64,000 nucleotides of DNA from an uncultured Microbacteriaceae bacterium (GTDB lineage: Bacteria > Actinomycetota > Actinomycetes > Actinomycetales > Microbacteriaceae). This document shows positions 18,198 through 28,892 of this stretch, piece by piece. Each line of letters opens with the position of its first letter. The stretch's first letter is position 1. The stretch is from assembly GCA_947487835.1 (NCBI GenBank), contig CANKXX010000002.1, forward strand, positions 434,001 to 498,000. Reading direction: 5' to 3'. Below the pieces are notes generated by a model. It ran no database searches. It was not told the origin of the DNA and saw nothing but the letters and a program-made list of their open reading frames with translations. A program made the translations under genes and the position numbers.

Positions 18198-18227
18198 TTG
18201 GTACTCGGGGGTCCGATCGGTTAGAGT
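18198..18227 (+). promoter_or_regulatory. Promoter for the tRNA-Gly/Cys/Val cluster
   Basis: TTGGTA (18198-18203), an 18-base spacer and TAGAGT (18222-18227) lie 27 bases before tRNA-Gly. The spacing fits a housekeeping sigma-factor promoter. Confidence 0.55.
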
Positions 18228-18254
18228 TCCTGAGCACGCCAAAACGGCGGGCAT

Positions 18255-18326
18255 GCGGATGTGGCGCAGTGGTAGCGCATCACCTTGCCAAGGTGAGGGT
18301 CGCGAGTTCGAATCTCGTCATCCGCT
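18255..18326 (+). tRNA. tRNA-Gly (anticodon GCC)
   Basis: 72 bases with a full cloverleaf. The acceptor stem is GCGGATG / CATCCGC with discriminator T. The anticodon loop TTGCCAA is on a five-base-pair stem, and the T-arm is GCGAG TTCGAAT CTCGT. No CCA is encoded. It is the first gene of a three-tRNA transcription unit. Confidence 0.96.
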
Positions 18327-18377
18327 CGAAGGGAATGATCCTCGGATCATTCCTGTTCACAGGTGGAGAACCACCAC

Positions 18378-18448
18378 GGTGGAGTGGCCGAGAGGCGAGG
18401 CAGCGGCCTGCAAAGCCGTCCACGCGGGTTCAAATCCCGTCTCCACCT
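18378..18448 (+). tRNA. tRNA-Cys (anticodon GCA)
   Basis: 71 bases. The acceptor stem is GGTGGAG / CTCCACC with discriminator T, the base normally found in tRNA-Cys. The anticodon loop is CTGCAAA. It lies 51 bases after tRNA-Gly in the same transcription unit. Confidence 0.95.
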
Positions 18449-18478
18449 CGCCCGATCACGGCGACAACACAACAGCAT

Positions 18479-18550
18479 GAGCGATTGGCGCAGCGGTAGC
18501 GCGCTTCCCTGACACGGAAGAGGTCGCTGGTTCGATCCCAGTATCGCTCA
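18479..18550 (+). tRNA. tRNA-Val (anticodon GAC)
   Basis: 72 bases. The acceptor stem is GAGCGAT / ATCGCTC with discriminator A, and the anticodon loop is CTGACAC. It reads GTC and GTT codons. It is the last tRNA of the plus-strand group and a clear terminator follows. The body is very similar to the minus-strand tRNA-Val(CAC), which suggests an old inverted duplication. Confidence 0.95.
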
Positions 18551-18557
18551 CTCGAAG

Positions 18558-18582
18558 AGCCCCGGTCATCCGGGGCTTTTTC
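18558..18582 (+). terminator. Rho-independent terminator of the tRNA cluster
   Basis: The stem AGCCCCGG / CCGGGGCT with a TCAT loop is followed directly by TTTTTC. It lies 7 bases after tRNA-Val(GAC). Confidence 0.9.
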
Positions 18583-18628
18583 GGTTAAGCGGTGTCGCTT
18601 GCGCCGATCCGGATACCGCCGGCGGCGA

Positions 18629-19375
18629 TCACAGGCAACTGCCCTCGCCGCCGTCCGACCCCCAGATCGACCGCTCGCCGGTGCCGAGCTCGCTCGTCCG
18701 CAGGGTGACGACCGTGCCGAGCACCGCCGGCGGGAAGTACCCGGGCGACGAGTCGGCGGCCACCTCGAACACCGTCTGGCCGCTCGGCCCGCGCAGCACC
18801 CACACGTCCGTGAGCCCCTCCGTGAGCGGCACCTGGACCGCATCCGGATGCGCGGCGCGCACCTCTTCGAGGGTCGATCCCATGCCGATGTCGCGGGGCG
18901 TCCGCAGGTCCGCCTGGCGCACCCCGACGGAGGACACGAGCCCCTCGGCCGTGACCGAGACGCCGAACGTGTCGCCGCCGTAGGTGCTCACCCACCTGCC
19001 GTTCGCCGGGTCGCCCGGGTCATCGGCGACCCCGTCGCAGAAGTCGGGGTCGTACGCCACCATGCCGCTGGCCGAGGCCGGGCGACCGATCCGGAGGGAG
19101 CCGAGCCCCTCGGTCGTCAGGCGCACGTCGGCGAGATCGGGCTTGGCCGCGGACGAGGGGTCGGGCTGCGGCTCCTCCGACGAATCGGGCGACGGCGTGG
19201 GGCCGGCGGTCGCGGGGGGCGGGGTCGGCGTGGCGGTCGCGGACGGCGGGGGTGAGGACGACGGGGCGGGGCTGCCGGTCGGGAAGGGGTCGGGGAGGAA
19301 CGGGGCGCACCCGGCGAGGAGCAGGGCCGTTGCAGCGGCCAGCAGGAGCGGGAGTCGTGCGACGCGGGAGGTCAT
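18629..19375 (-). CDS. Putative lipoprotein, function unknown
   Basis: 248 residues. A lipoprotein signal ends at the lipobox LLAGC (Cys23), followed by a long Pro/Ser/Thr-rich spacer to about residue 75. The remaining ~170 residues form a globular part with TTEGLGSLRIGRPA, then WVSTYGGDTFGVSV and GMGSTLEEVRAAHPDA. Such G-x-S-x-x-E repeats occur in proteins that measure or bind cell-envelope ligands, but I do not recognise the family. It contains two cysteines that could form a disulfide (FCDGV and the C-terminal GSCL). Start ATG at 19375 is 6 bases after a TACTGT box, so it is probably leaderless. Confidence 0.75.
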   Translation of the reverse strand: MTSRVARLPLLLAAATALLLAGCAPFLPDPFPTGSPAPSSSPPPSATATPTPPPATAGPTPSPDSSEEPQPDPSSAAKPDLADVRLTTEGLGSLRIGRPASASGMVAYDPDFCDGVADDPGDPANGRWVSTYGGDTFGVSVTAEGLVSSVGVRQADLRTPRDIGMGSTLEEVRAAHPDAVQVPLTEGLTDVWVLRGPSGQTVFEVAADSSPGYFPPAVLGTVVTLRTSELGTGERSIWGSDGGEGSCL

Positions 19376-19381
19376 GCCGTG

Positions 19382-19387
19382 ACAGTA
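19382..19387 (-). promoter_or_regulatory. -10 box (TACTGT) for leaderless lipoprotein gene
   Basis: On the minus strand TACTGT ends 6 bases before the ATG at 19375. Confidence 0.5.
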
Positions 19388-19526
19388 GGACTCCGGGTGG
19401 GCGGCCCGACACGGGTGCGCGTCACCGTTGCGTCACGATCGCCCGGGGGCGTCGGCGGGGTGGGGCCGTCGCCCCAGAACGGGGGCGTTGTCCCGGATTT
19501 CCGCCCGGATCCGCGTCGACGCTGCT

Positions 19527-19532
19527 TATCCT
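19527..19532 (+). promoter_or_regulatory. -10 box (TATCCT) for leaderless GH71 gene
   Basis: TATCCT ends 7 bases before the ATG at 19540. The GGGG directly before that ATG is too close to be a ribosome site. Confidence 0.45.
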
Positions 19533-19539
19533 GCAGGGG

Positions 19540-21690
19540 ATGAATCGGGGGATCATTGTGCGTCAGCTGTTCTCGGCCCTGCTTGCCGTTCTGCTTCTCA
19601 CCGGGTGCGCGAGCACCCCGTCCGGCCGGCTCGCCGTGGCTGCGGAACCCGTCGCGACGACGATCGGGTACGTGACGGCGTCCGGCGTCACCGCGACCGG
19701 TGGCAGCACGGCGGTGAACACCGCGACCGCGACCGCGACCGCGGCCGTGTCCGCGGCCGCCGCCACCCGGTGGCCGCTCCACCTGCTCCGCTACTCCGGC
19801 GTGATCGTCGAGCTGGTCGACGGCCGGACGCCGAAGGCCATCTCCTACGAGCGCTGGCGCGACGCCTACGGGCTGAAGCACCCCGCCGCGGCCGACACGG
19901 ACTACGTGAAGTACCCGTGGTCCGCCTCGGTCTACGCCGTCACCTTCTGGCCGGGCGGGGAGTCCGCCTGGCAGTGGGACCGGCTCACCTTCGAGCAGTG
20001 GAACCGGGCGGGCGCGCCGGCGCCGCGCATCGCGGGCTGGATCGCGGGAAGCACCGTCTACCAGTGGAGGGGCCACAACGAGCTCTTCCTCGAGGGCGAG
20101 GACGGCGTCAAGCACCAGCTCACCTACCCGGAGTGGGCGGCCACCGGCTTCCGGGCGTTCGAGATCCGCGGCGGGGATACCCCGGCACCAGCACCGGCAC
20201 CGGCACCGGCGCCCGCGCCCGCGCCGGCTCCCGAGCCCGCTCCCGCGCCGCCGGCCGCGCCGGTCCCGGCGCCGGTCCCCGGCGCTGCCGCGGACCCCGG
20301 CCTCTTCTTCGACCGGTCGACCCGGACCTCGCCGAAGAAGGTGTTCGCGCACTACTTCGGCCCCTACCCGCGCAGCATCAACAACGCGCCCACCCGGGCT
20401 CAGGACGTCTACTCCACGACGTACGCCAGCGTCACCCACAGCAGCTGGGCCGAGCACGGCGGCCTGCACTCCGACCGGCCCCTGTTCCGACCGCCCCTCA
20501 GCGGCGACTGGCGCTACCAGGACGCCGTGTTCGACATCCGCACGGCGCAGGCGCACGGCATCGACGGCTTCGTCGTGGACATGCTCGGCCTCGAGGGCAG
20601 CAACTACGACGCCTACGCCCGCCTCGCCCGCGCCGCCTCCGACCTCGGCACCGGCTTCCTCGTCGTGCCCATGGTCGACAAGAACGGCGTGACGGGGCAG
20701 GCGCCGCCCGCGGTGGCCGCGGACGCGATCGCGACGTTCGCCGGCCTCGAGTCGTCCTTCTACCTGCCCGACGGGCGGTTCGTCGTCACCTCGTTCAAGG
20801 GCGAGGGCGACAACACCGCGGCCGACGTACGGTGGTGGGCCGACGTCGCGCAGGCCCTGCGCACGAGGCACGGCCTGTCCCCGGCGCTGCTGCTGAGCTT
20901 CCTCGACTTCACCGCCGCGGAAAAGTTCGCGGGCCTCACCATGGGCGAGGGATCATGGCGTGCCGGCGGCGATCCGCTCACGATCTCGACGTCGACCGAT
21001 CAGGCTGCGCGCTCGCACGCCCGCGGCAAGGTCTACATGGCCCCGGTCGGCGGCCAGCAGGTGCGCCGCCGCTCCGGGCTGTACGACGAGGCGGCGAACA
21101 CGGCCGCCACCCGGGCGTCGTGGGAGAAGGCGATCGAGGAGGAGTCCGACTACATCCAGATGGTGACCTGGTCGGACTACTCCGAGGGTACGAGCTACGC
21201 GCCGGGCGAGGCCCGCGGATACGGTCCGCTCATCGTCGCGGCCTACTACATCGAGAAGTTCCACACCGGCTCGTACCCCCGCATCCTGCGTGACGAGGTC
21301 ATCCTGTCGCACCGCTCCAACCTCGTCGGCTCCGGTTACTCCGGAGCCCGGCAGCAGCGGGAGATGCAGCACTGGTGGCGGGGAGCGCCGCGCACGGACC
21401 CCCGCGACACCGTGGAGGCGCTCACGTTCCTCACGGCTCCCGCGGACGTCACGGTGACGATCGCCGGCAGGTCGACGACGTACCGCGCGCCGGCCGGCAT
21501 GCACGCCCGGACGTTCCCGCTGGTCGTCGGTGCGCCGCCCGCCGTCTCCGTGGAGCGGGACGGGGCCGTCACCGCTCAGGTGCGCTCGGTCATCCCCGTG
21601 GTCGGCGTGCCGCTGCGCGACGACAAGCAGTACTTCTGGTTCTCGGCCGTCCGTGGCACGGAGGGTCAGCGGGACCCGGCGGCTCCCTGA
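19540..21690 (+). CDS. Glycoside hydrolase family 71 (endo-alpha-1,3-glucanase), exported
   Basis: 716 residues. The signal sequence has a lipobox-like LLLTGC (Cys23), so it may be surface-anchored. Residues about 75-205 contain three related segments ending ISYERWRDAYG (101), LTFEQWNRAG (149) and LTYPEWAATG (194), a small threefold repeat module. A Pro/Ala linker follows (about 212-250). The catalytic part starts KKVFAHYFGPYPRS and includes YSTTYASVTHSSWAEHGG, AHGIDGFVVDMLG and YIQMVTWSDYSEGT, all typical of GH71, which cuts alpha-1,3-glucan (fungal wall glucan, mutan). An alternative start is the GTG at 19558 with a GGGG stretch upstream; the leaderless-type TATCCT box favours 19540. Confidence 0.85.
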   Translation: MNRGIIVRQLFSALLAVLLLTGCASTPSGRLAVAAEPVATTIGYVTASGVTATGGSTAVNTATATATAAVSAAAATRWPLHLLRYSGVIVELVDGRTPKAISYERWRDAYGLKHPAAADTDYVKYPWSASVYAVTFWPGGESAWQWDRLTFEQWNRAGAPAPRIAGWIAGSTVYQWRGHNELFLEGEDGVKHQLTYPEWAATGFRAFEIRGGDTPAPAPAPAPAPAPAPAPEPAPAPPAAPVPAPVPGAAADPGLFFDRSTRTSPKKVFAHYFGPYPRSINNAPTRAQDVYSTTYASVTHSSWAEHGGLHSDRPLFRPPLSGDWRYQDAVFDIRTAQAHGIDGFVVDMLGLEGSNYDAYARLARAASDLGTGFLVVPMVDKNGVTGQAPPAVAADAIATFAGLESSFYLPDGRFVVTSFKGEGDNTAADVRWWADVAQALRTRHGLSPALLLSFLDFTAAEKFAGLTMGEGSWRAGGDPLTISTSTDQAARSHARGKVYMAPVGGQQVRRRSGLYDEAANTAATRASWEKAIEEESDYIQMVTWSDYSEGTSYAPGEARGYGPLIVAAYYIEKFHTGSYPRILRDEVILSHRSNLVGSGYSGARQQREMQHWWRGAPRTDPRDTVEALTFLTAPADVTVTIAGRSTTYRAPAGMHARTFPLVVGAPPAVSVERDGAVTAQVRSVIPVVGVPLRDDKQYFWFSAVRGTEGQRDPAAP

Positions 21691-21775
21691 CCCGGGCGGG
21701 CGCGGATCAGGCCACGCGGGTCGGCCGGCGCGGATCGGGCGGGCGCGGATCCCGCCGGCGCGAATCAGTACAGCG

Positions 21776-22177
21776 TCAGGAGCGGTTGGGAGAGGCGGCG
21801 CGGCGGGCGGCGTCCCGCTCGTTGATGCGGTGGTTCTCGGCCCGCACGTCGGCCTGGGTCTGCCGCTCGCGCACCAGCCACTCGGGCGGCGCGGCCAGCA
21901 GGCCGCGGATCTCCTCGGTGGTGAGCGCCTCGGTGACGCCGGCGCGGGCCAGCCCGGAGGTCGACACGCCGAGCTTGCGGGCCACCACATCACGCGGGTG
22001 CGGGCCCGCGAGCCGCAGGTCGACGACCCACTGCGGCGGGTCGGCGAGCATCGCGTCGAGCTCGCCGCGCGACACCGGGGTGTTCTGGAACTCCTCGGGG
22101 GCGGCGGGCAGGTAGATGCCGAGCTTCTTCGCGGCCGACGAGGGCTTCATGGTCTGCGGCTTCTTCTCGGGGCTCAT
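21776..22177 (-). CDS. DUF5997 family protein
   Basis: 133 residues: KPSSAAKKLGIYLPAAPEEFQNTPVSR at the N-terminus, then DAMLADPPQWVVDLRLAGPHPRDVVARKLGVSTSGLARAG and RGLLAAPPEWLVRER. The two PPxWxx[DR] segments look like an internal duplication with a helix-turn-helix-like stretch (RDVVARKLGVSTSGLARAGV) between them. It matches what I know as DUF5997 of Actinobacteria, a family without assigned function. It is divergent from a LysR-effector-domain gene, and I recall this pairing as recurrent. The ATG is 6 bases after a TACGCT box. Confidence 0.8.
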   Translation of the reverse strand: MSPEKKPQTMKPSSAAKKLGIYLPAAPEEFQNTPVSRGELDAMLADPPQWVVDLRLAGPHPRDVVARKLGVSTSGLARAGVTEALTTEEIRGLLAAPPEWLVRERQTQADVRAENHRINERDAARRAASPNRS

Positions 22178-22183
22178 GGGCCA

Positions 22184-22189
22184 AGCGTA
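22184..22189 (-). promoter_or_regulatory. -10 box (TACGCT) for leaderless DUF5997 gene
   Basis: On the minus strand TACGCT ends 6 bases before the ATG at 22177. Confidence 0.5.
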
Positions 22190-22226
22190 ACGGCGGCGGG
22201 GGAGCCCCGGCGCGGCGCCGGTGTCC

Positions 22227-22232
22227 TATCCT
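22227..22232 (+). promoter_or_regulatory. -10 box (TATCCT) for the LysR-effector-domain gene
   Basis: TATCCT lies 42 bases before the chosen ATG at 22275, so this gene would have a short leader with a ribosome site, unlike its divergent neighbour. Confidence 0.4.
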
Positions 22233-22274
22233 GAGAGCCGTGTCCGCGCTCGCGGCCGGAAAGGGGTGCGGCGC

Positions 22275-22991
22275 ATGGACGGCACCCTCCGCGTCGGCAT
22301 CGTGCCCGGCGTGACCGTGAGCAAGTGGTCCCGGGTGTGGGCGGACCGACTGCCGGACACCCCGCTCGAGATCGTCCTCACGACGCCGGAGACCCAGGCC
22401 TCGGTCCTGCGGGACGCCGAGGTCGACATGAGCTTCGTCCGCCTGCCGATCGACGAGGACGGCCTCACGCTCATCCCGCTGTGGACCGAGACCGCCGTGG
22501 TCGTGCTGCCGCGCGACCACGAGGCGTCGCTGTTCGACGGCGTGACCCTGGCCGACCTCGCGGACGAGCGCCTGCTCGACGGGGAGGTCGCGGACGACAT
22601 CGAGCTCGTGGCGGCCGGGGTGGGGCTGCGCATCCTGCCGCAGTCGCTCGCGCAGCTGCACGCCCGCAAGGACCTGCTGTACCGACCCGTGACCGACGCG
22701 GAGGGCACCCGCATCGCGCTGGCCTGGCGCGCGGGGGACGACCGACCCGAGCTCGAGGAGTTCGTCGGCATCGTCCGCGGCCGGACCGCCCGCAGCTCCC
22801 GGGTGGCGGGTGCGGCGGAGGCCGAGCCCGCGCCGGCGAAGCGGACCGCGAAGGCCAAGGCGAAGGCCAAGGAGGCGAGGGCCGAGAAGGCCAAGGCTGC
22901 GCCGAAGCGCCCCACCGCGGCGTCCGCCCGGGCCGCCGCGAACGCGCGCCGGCAGCGCAAGGGCCGCCCGGGCGGCGGCGGGCGCGGCTGA
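22275..22991 (+). CDS. LysR substrate-binding domain protein lacking the DNA-binding domain
   Basis: 238 residues. The protein begins directly with the effector-binding fold, RVGIVPGVTVSKWSRVWADR, followed by DMSFVRLPIDEDGLTLIPLW and VVLPRDHEASLFDGVTLADLADERLL; the LysR-type winged helix that should precede it is absent. The last ~60 residues are a highly basic Lys/Ala/Arg tail (TAKAKAKAKEARAEKAK and similar), like histone-type or nucleoid-binding tails, so DNA contact by the tail is possible. Start ATG at 22275 follows GGAAAGGGG with 8-base spacing. Divergent from DUF5997 (97 bases between starts). Confidence 0.8.
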   Translation: MDGTLRVGIVPGVTVSKWSRVWADRLPDTPLEIVLTTPETQASVLRDAEVDMSFVRLPIDEDGLTLIPLWTETAVVVLPRDHEASLFDGVTLADLADERLLDGEVADDIELVAAGVGLRILPQSLAQLHARKDLLYRPVTDAEGTRIALAWRAGDDRPELEEFVGIVRGRTARSSRVAGAAEAEPAPAKRTAKAKAKAKEARAEKAKAAPKRPTAASARAAANARRQRKGRPGGGGRG

Positions 22992-23029
22992 GTTCCGGCG
23001 GCCCGGCGGTCGGCGCCGTTCGCCGCGGC

Positions 23030-23035
23030 TAAAGT
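23030..23035 (+). promoter_or_regulatory. Likely -10 box (TAAAGT) of thrS
   Basis: TAAAGT lies 39 bases before the thrS start. The region before thrS is too short for a T-box leader. Confidence 0.35.
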
Positions 23036-23068
23036 TGGACGGTTGGTTCAACTAGCGAGGAGCGTTTC

Positions 23069-25095
<2,027 letters not shown>

Positions 25096-25108
<13 letters not shown>

Positions 25109-25740
25109 GCATGTCGGACTACGGCGACGAGGAGCAGCCGCGGGGCGAGGAGGCGCACGCTTCGGCCGCGGAGGCCGCGGATCACGCCGGGATCGCCGTC
25201 GAGAACGCCGGCGGGGTGCAGACGCACCTCGCCGGCGTCCCGGACGAGTTCCAGCGGCTGTGGACCCCGCACCGGATGGTCTACATCGAGCACGGCCAGC
25301 AGCCCACGAAGGACGACTGCCCGTTCTGCGTCGCGCCCACCATGGACGATGAGCAGGCGCTGATCGTGGCGCGGGGCACGCACGCGTACGTGCTGCTCAA
25401 CCTGTTCCCGTACAACAGCGGGCACCTGCTCGTCTGCCCGTACCGGCACGTCGCGACCTACGACCTCGCCACGGAGGAGGAGGCGGCCGAGATCGGCTCG
25501 CTCACCCAGAAGGCGATGCGCGTGCTGCGGCGGGTGTCGCGGAACGACGGCTTCAACATCGGCATGAACCAGGGTGTCGTCGCCGGCGCGGGCGTCGCCG
25601 CGCACCTGCACCAGCACATCGTTCCGCGCTGGGCGCAGGACGCGAACTTCTTCCCGATCATCGCCAAGACCAAGGCCCTGCCGCAGCTGCTCGGCGAGGT
25701 GCGCCAGAGCATCGCCGACGGCTGGGCTCACGGCGAATAG
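25096..25740 (+). CDS. HIT domain protein (diadenosine polyphosphate phosphorylase/hydrolase type)
   Basis: 214 residues. An acidic N-terminal extension of about 45 residues precedes the HIT fold. The zinc/CxxC element is DDCPFCVAP, and the histidine triad [10 protein letters not shown] holds the catalytic histidine. [18 protein letters not shown] is typical of the Rv2613c group, AP4A phosphorylases. Start ATG at 25096, inside the end of thrS, has AGGTGGAG 5 bases before it; an alternative ATG at 25111 has no site of its own. thrS-HIT is a conserved actinobacterial pair, but the phospholipid genes (pgsA, acyltransferase, pimA) that often follow are missing; pdxS comes next. Confidence 0.9.
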
Positions 25741-25756
25741 GGATCACCAGACGAAA

Positions 25757-25762
25757 TAGAAT
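25757..25762 (+). promoter_or_regulatory. -10 box (TAGAAT) for leaderless pdxS
   Basis: TAGAAT ends 7 bases before the ATG at 25770 and overlaps the upstream ATG at 25761. This favours 25770 as the true start. Confidence 0.55.
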
Positions 25763-25769
25763 GGACGTC

Positions 25770-26661
<892 letters not shown>

Positions 26662-26672
<11 letters not shown>

Positions 26673-27276
26673 CGGAACGGGCGCACCGGTCGGCGTTCTC
26701 GCGCTGCAGGGGGACTTCCGCGAGCACATCCGCGTGCTGGCGAGCCTGGGCGCCGAGGCGGTGCCCGTGCGCCGCGCCGAGGACGTGAAGGCCGTGTCCG
26801 GTCTCGTCATCCCCGGCGGCGAGTCGAGCGTGATGGACAAGCTGTCGCGCGCATTCGGTGTCGCCGAGCCGCTGCAGGAGGCGATCGCCGAGGGCATGCC
26901 GGTGTACGGGACGTGCGCGGGGCTCATCATGCTGTCCGACCGGATCGTCGACGGCATCGCCGGCCAGCAGAGCCTCGGCGGGCTCGACATCTCGGTGCGT
27001 CGCAACGCCTTCGGGCCGCAGACGGAGTCGTTCGAGGTCGACCTCGACGTGCCGAAGCTCGGCGCGGTGCCCATGCATGCCGTGTTCATTCGCGCACCCG
27101 TGGTCGATACGGTGGGCGAGAGGGCGTCGGCGATGTCGACCCTCGACGACGGCCGCGTGGTCGCCGTCGAGCAGGGGAACCTGCTCGGCACGTCCTTCCA
27201 CCCGGAGATCACGAACGACTACCGCTTCCACGAGTACTTCCTCGAGCGCGTGCGGCACGTCGGCTACCACTCCTGA
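26662..27276 (+). CDS. pdxT: Pyridoxal 5'-phosphate synthase, PdxT (Pdx2) glutaminase subunit
   Basis: 204 residues, a class I glutamine amidotransferase. [12 protein letters not shown] is the oxyanion/substrate loop, GTCAGLIML carries nucleophile Cys85, and SFHPEIT carries His180 and Glu182, so the triad is complete. It hydrolyses glutamine and channels ammonia to PdxS in a 12+12 complex. The GTG start lies inside the end of pdxS (11-base overlap), giving translational coupling and fixed stoichiometry. The next gene, yebC, has its own likely promoter. Confidence 0.97.
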
Positions 27277-27298
27277 AGGGGCGATTCGCCCCGTCCTT

Positions 27299-27304
27299 TA
27301 CACT
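27299..27304 (+). promoter_or_regulatory. Likely -10 box (TACACT) of yebC
   Basis: TACACT lies 33 bases before the yebC ATG. A short GGGGCG/CGCCCC hairpin just upstream (27278-27292) may close the pdxST transcript. Confidence 0.4.
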
Positions 27305-27337
27305 TGAACGACTCTCGGGTTAGGAGACACCACACGC

Positions 27338-28099
27338 ATGTCCGGTCATTCCAAGTGGGCGACGACCAAGCACAAGAAGGCGATCATCGACTCTCGCCGT
27401 GCGAAGTCGTTCGCGAAGCTCATCAAGAACATCGAGGTCGCGGCCAAGATCGGCGGCGCTGACCTCGCGGGCAACCCGACGCTCGTCGACGCCATCCAGA
27501 AGGCCAAGAAGACCTCGGTCCCGAACGACAACATCGACCGCGCCGTCAAGCGCGGCGCCGGGCTGCTCGGCGAGGTGGTCGACTACCAGACGATCATGTA
27601 CGAGGGCTACGGGCAGAACGGCGTCGCGATGCTCGTCGAGTGCCTCACCGACAACAAGAACCGCGCCGCCGCCGAGGTGCGCACGGCGATGACGCGCAAC
27701 GGCGGCACCATGGCCGACCCGGGCAGCGTCGCCTACAACTTCCACCGCAAGGGCGTCATCGCCGTGCCGCACAACGACGGCCTGTCCGAGGACGACGTGC
27801 TGATGGCCGTGCTCGACGCGGGTGCCGAGGAGGTGCTGGACCACGGCGAGCTGTTCGAGGTGCGCACCGACCCGTCCGCCCTCGTGAACTCGCGGGCCGC
27901 GCTGCAGGAGCAGGGCATCGACTACGACTCCGCCGACATCGAGTTCGTGCCGTCGCTCAAGGTCGAGGTCGACCTCGAGACCGCGCGCAAGGTGCTGAAG
28001 CTCGTCGACGCCCTCGAGGACCTCGACGACGTGCAGAACGTGTACGCGAACTTCGACATCCCCGCGGACGTGCAGGCCCAGCTCGACGACGAGGAGTAG
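27338..28099 (+). CDS. yebC: YebC/PmpR family protein
   Basis: 253 residues, starting [20 protein letters not shown], the near-invariant family N-terminus. [20 protein letters not shown] and [18 protein letters not shown] are also diagnostic. Members have been described as DNA-binding regulators and, more recently, as ribosome-associated factors that ease translation of proline-rich stretches. The start has AGGAGA 10 bases upstream. It heads the yebC-ruvCAB group, a very common arrangement, and the ruvC start follows within 14 bases. Confidence 0.96.
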   Translation: MSGHSKWATTKHKKAIIDSRRAKSFAKLIKNIEVAAKIGGADLAGNPTLVDAIQKAKKTSVPNDNIDRAVKRGAGLLGEVVDYQTIMYEGYGQNGVAMLVECLTDNKNRAAAEVRTAMTRNGGTMADPGSVAYNFHRKGVIAVPHNDGLSEDDVLMAVLDAGAEEVLDHGELFEVRTDPSALVNSRAALQEQGIDYDSADIEFVPSLKVEVDLETARKVLKLVDALEDLDDVQNVYANFDIPADVQAQLDDEE

Positions 28100-28112
28100 G
28101 GCGGGCTCGGTG

Positions 28113-28718
28113 ATGCCGCACCGCGTGCTCGGCATCGACCCCGGCCTCACCCGCTGCGGTGTCGGCGTCGTCGACGTGATGCCCAACCGCACGGCCGCGC
28201 TCGTCGACGTGCTCGTGCTGCGCACGACGGCGGACATGCCGCTCGAGCAGCGGCTGCTCGCGATCGGCGACGGCATCGAGCGCCTGCTCGACGAGCACCG
28301 CCCGGCGGCCGTCGCGATCGAGCGCGTGTTCGCGCAGCAGAACCGCGGCACGGTCATGGGCGTGGCCCAGATCAGCGGCGTCGCCCTGCACAGCGCGGCC
28401 CGGCGCGGCATCCCCGTCGCCCTGCACACCCCGAGCGAGGTCAAGGCCGCGGTGACCGGGTACGGCTCCGCGGACAAGCGCCAGGTCGGCACCATGGTCG
28501 CCCGCATCCTCGGTCTCCTGGAGGCGCCGAAGCCCGCGGACGCCGCCGACGCTCTCGCCATCGCGATCTGCGCGGCCTGGCGCACGGGCGGGATCCCGTC
28601 CGTCGCCGCGCCGGGGCGGCGCGGCATCCCCTCGATCGCCGCGGGGACCGGCGCCGCCGCCACCACTCCCGCACAGGCGGCCTGGCTGGCCGCGGAGAAG
28701 GCCGCCCGCGGCCGCTGA
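28113..28718 (+). CDS. ruvC: Holliday junction resolvase RuvC
   Basis: About 201 residues. The RNase H-like active site is complete: Asp in [11 protein letters not shown], Glu in [12 protein letters not shown], and the paired Asp in [30 protein letters not shown] and [15 protein letters not shown] are typical. It cuts Holliday junctions as a dimer with RuvAB. A GTG at 28110 is an alternative start one codon earlier. The C-terminal ~45 residues ([11 protein letters not shown]..., Ala-rich) extend past the usual end of RuvC and look disordered. In this genome a 174-base gap with a large hairpin separates it from ruvA. Confidence 0.95.
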   Translation: MPHRVLGIDPGLTRCGVGVVDVMPNRTAALVDVLVLRTTADMPLEQRLLAIGDGIERLLDEHRPAAVAIERVFAQQNRGTVMGVAQISGVALHSAARRGIPVALHTPSEVKAAVTGYGSADKRQVGTMVARILGLLEAPKPADAADALAIAICAAWRTGGIPSVAAPGRRGIPSIAAGTGAAATTPAQAAWLAAEKAARGR

Positions 28719-28765
28719 GCGTCCCCCCTCATTTCGTTGCGCCCCGCCGCGCCCCGTCTTCTCCG

Positions 28766-28826
28766 CGTGAGGCGCCCGACTCGGTCCCGGATCGGCGGTA
28801 TCCGGGACCGAGTCGGGCACCTCACG
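28766..28826. repeat. Long near-perfect inverted repeat between ruvC and ruvA
   Basis: 27-base arms (28766-28792 and 28800-28826) pair at 26 of 27 positions around a 7-base loop. The core of the left arm is GCCCGACTCGGTCCCGGAT. There is no T-run after it. It could end the ruvC transcript or be a mobile palindrome; it is not related to the four dispersed elements. Confidence 0.85.
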
Positions 28827-28880
28827 GGGTGGGTCTGCGGCTCCCCGGCGAGGCACCGCCCCGAGGTCGGGGGTTGCTCC

Positions 28881-28886
28881 TAGGCT
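28881..28886 (+). promoter_or_regulatory. -10 box (TAGGCT) for leaderless ruvA
   Basis: TAGGCT ends 6 bases before the GTG at 28893. The in-frame GTG at 28887 directly abuts the box and could not be the start of a transcript made from it. Confidence 0.5.
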
Positions 28887-28892
28887 GTGGCG

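Noticed and set aside
18033-18600. Genomic island integrated at the tRNA cluster
   Set aside because: No integrase, no direct repeat of a tRNA 3' end and ordinary composition around it.
23030-23068. T-box riboswitch before thrS
   Set aside because: The leader is under 40 bases and has neither the T-box sequence nor room for the stem structure.
27278-27292. Terminator of pdxST
   Set aside because: The hairpin is only 6 bp with a 3-base loop and no T-run; mentioned only as a possibility under the yebC promoter.
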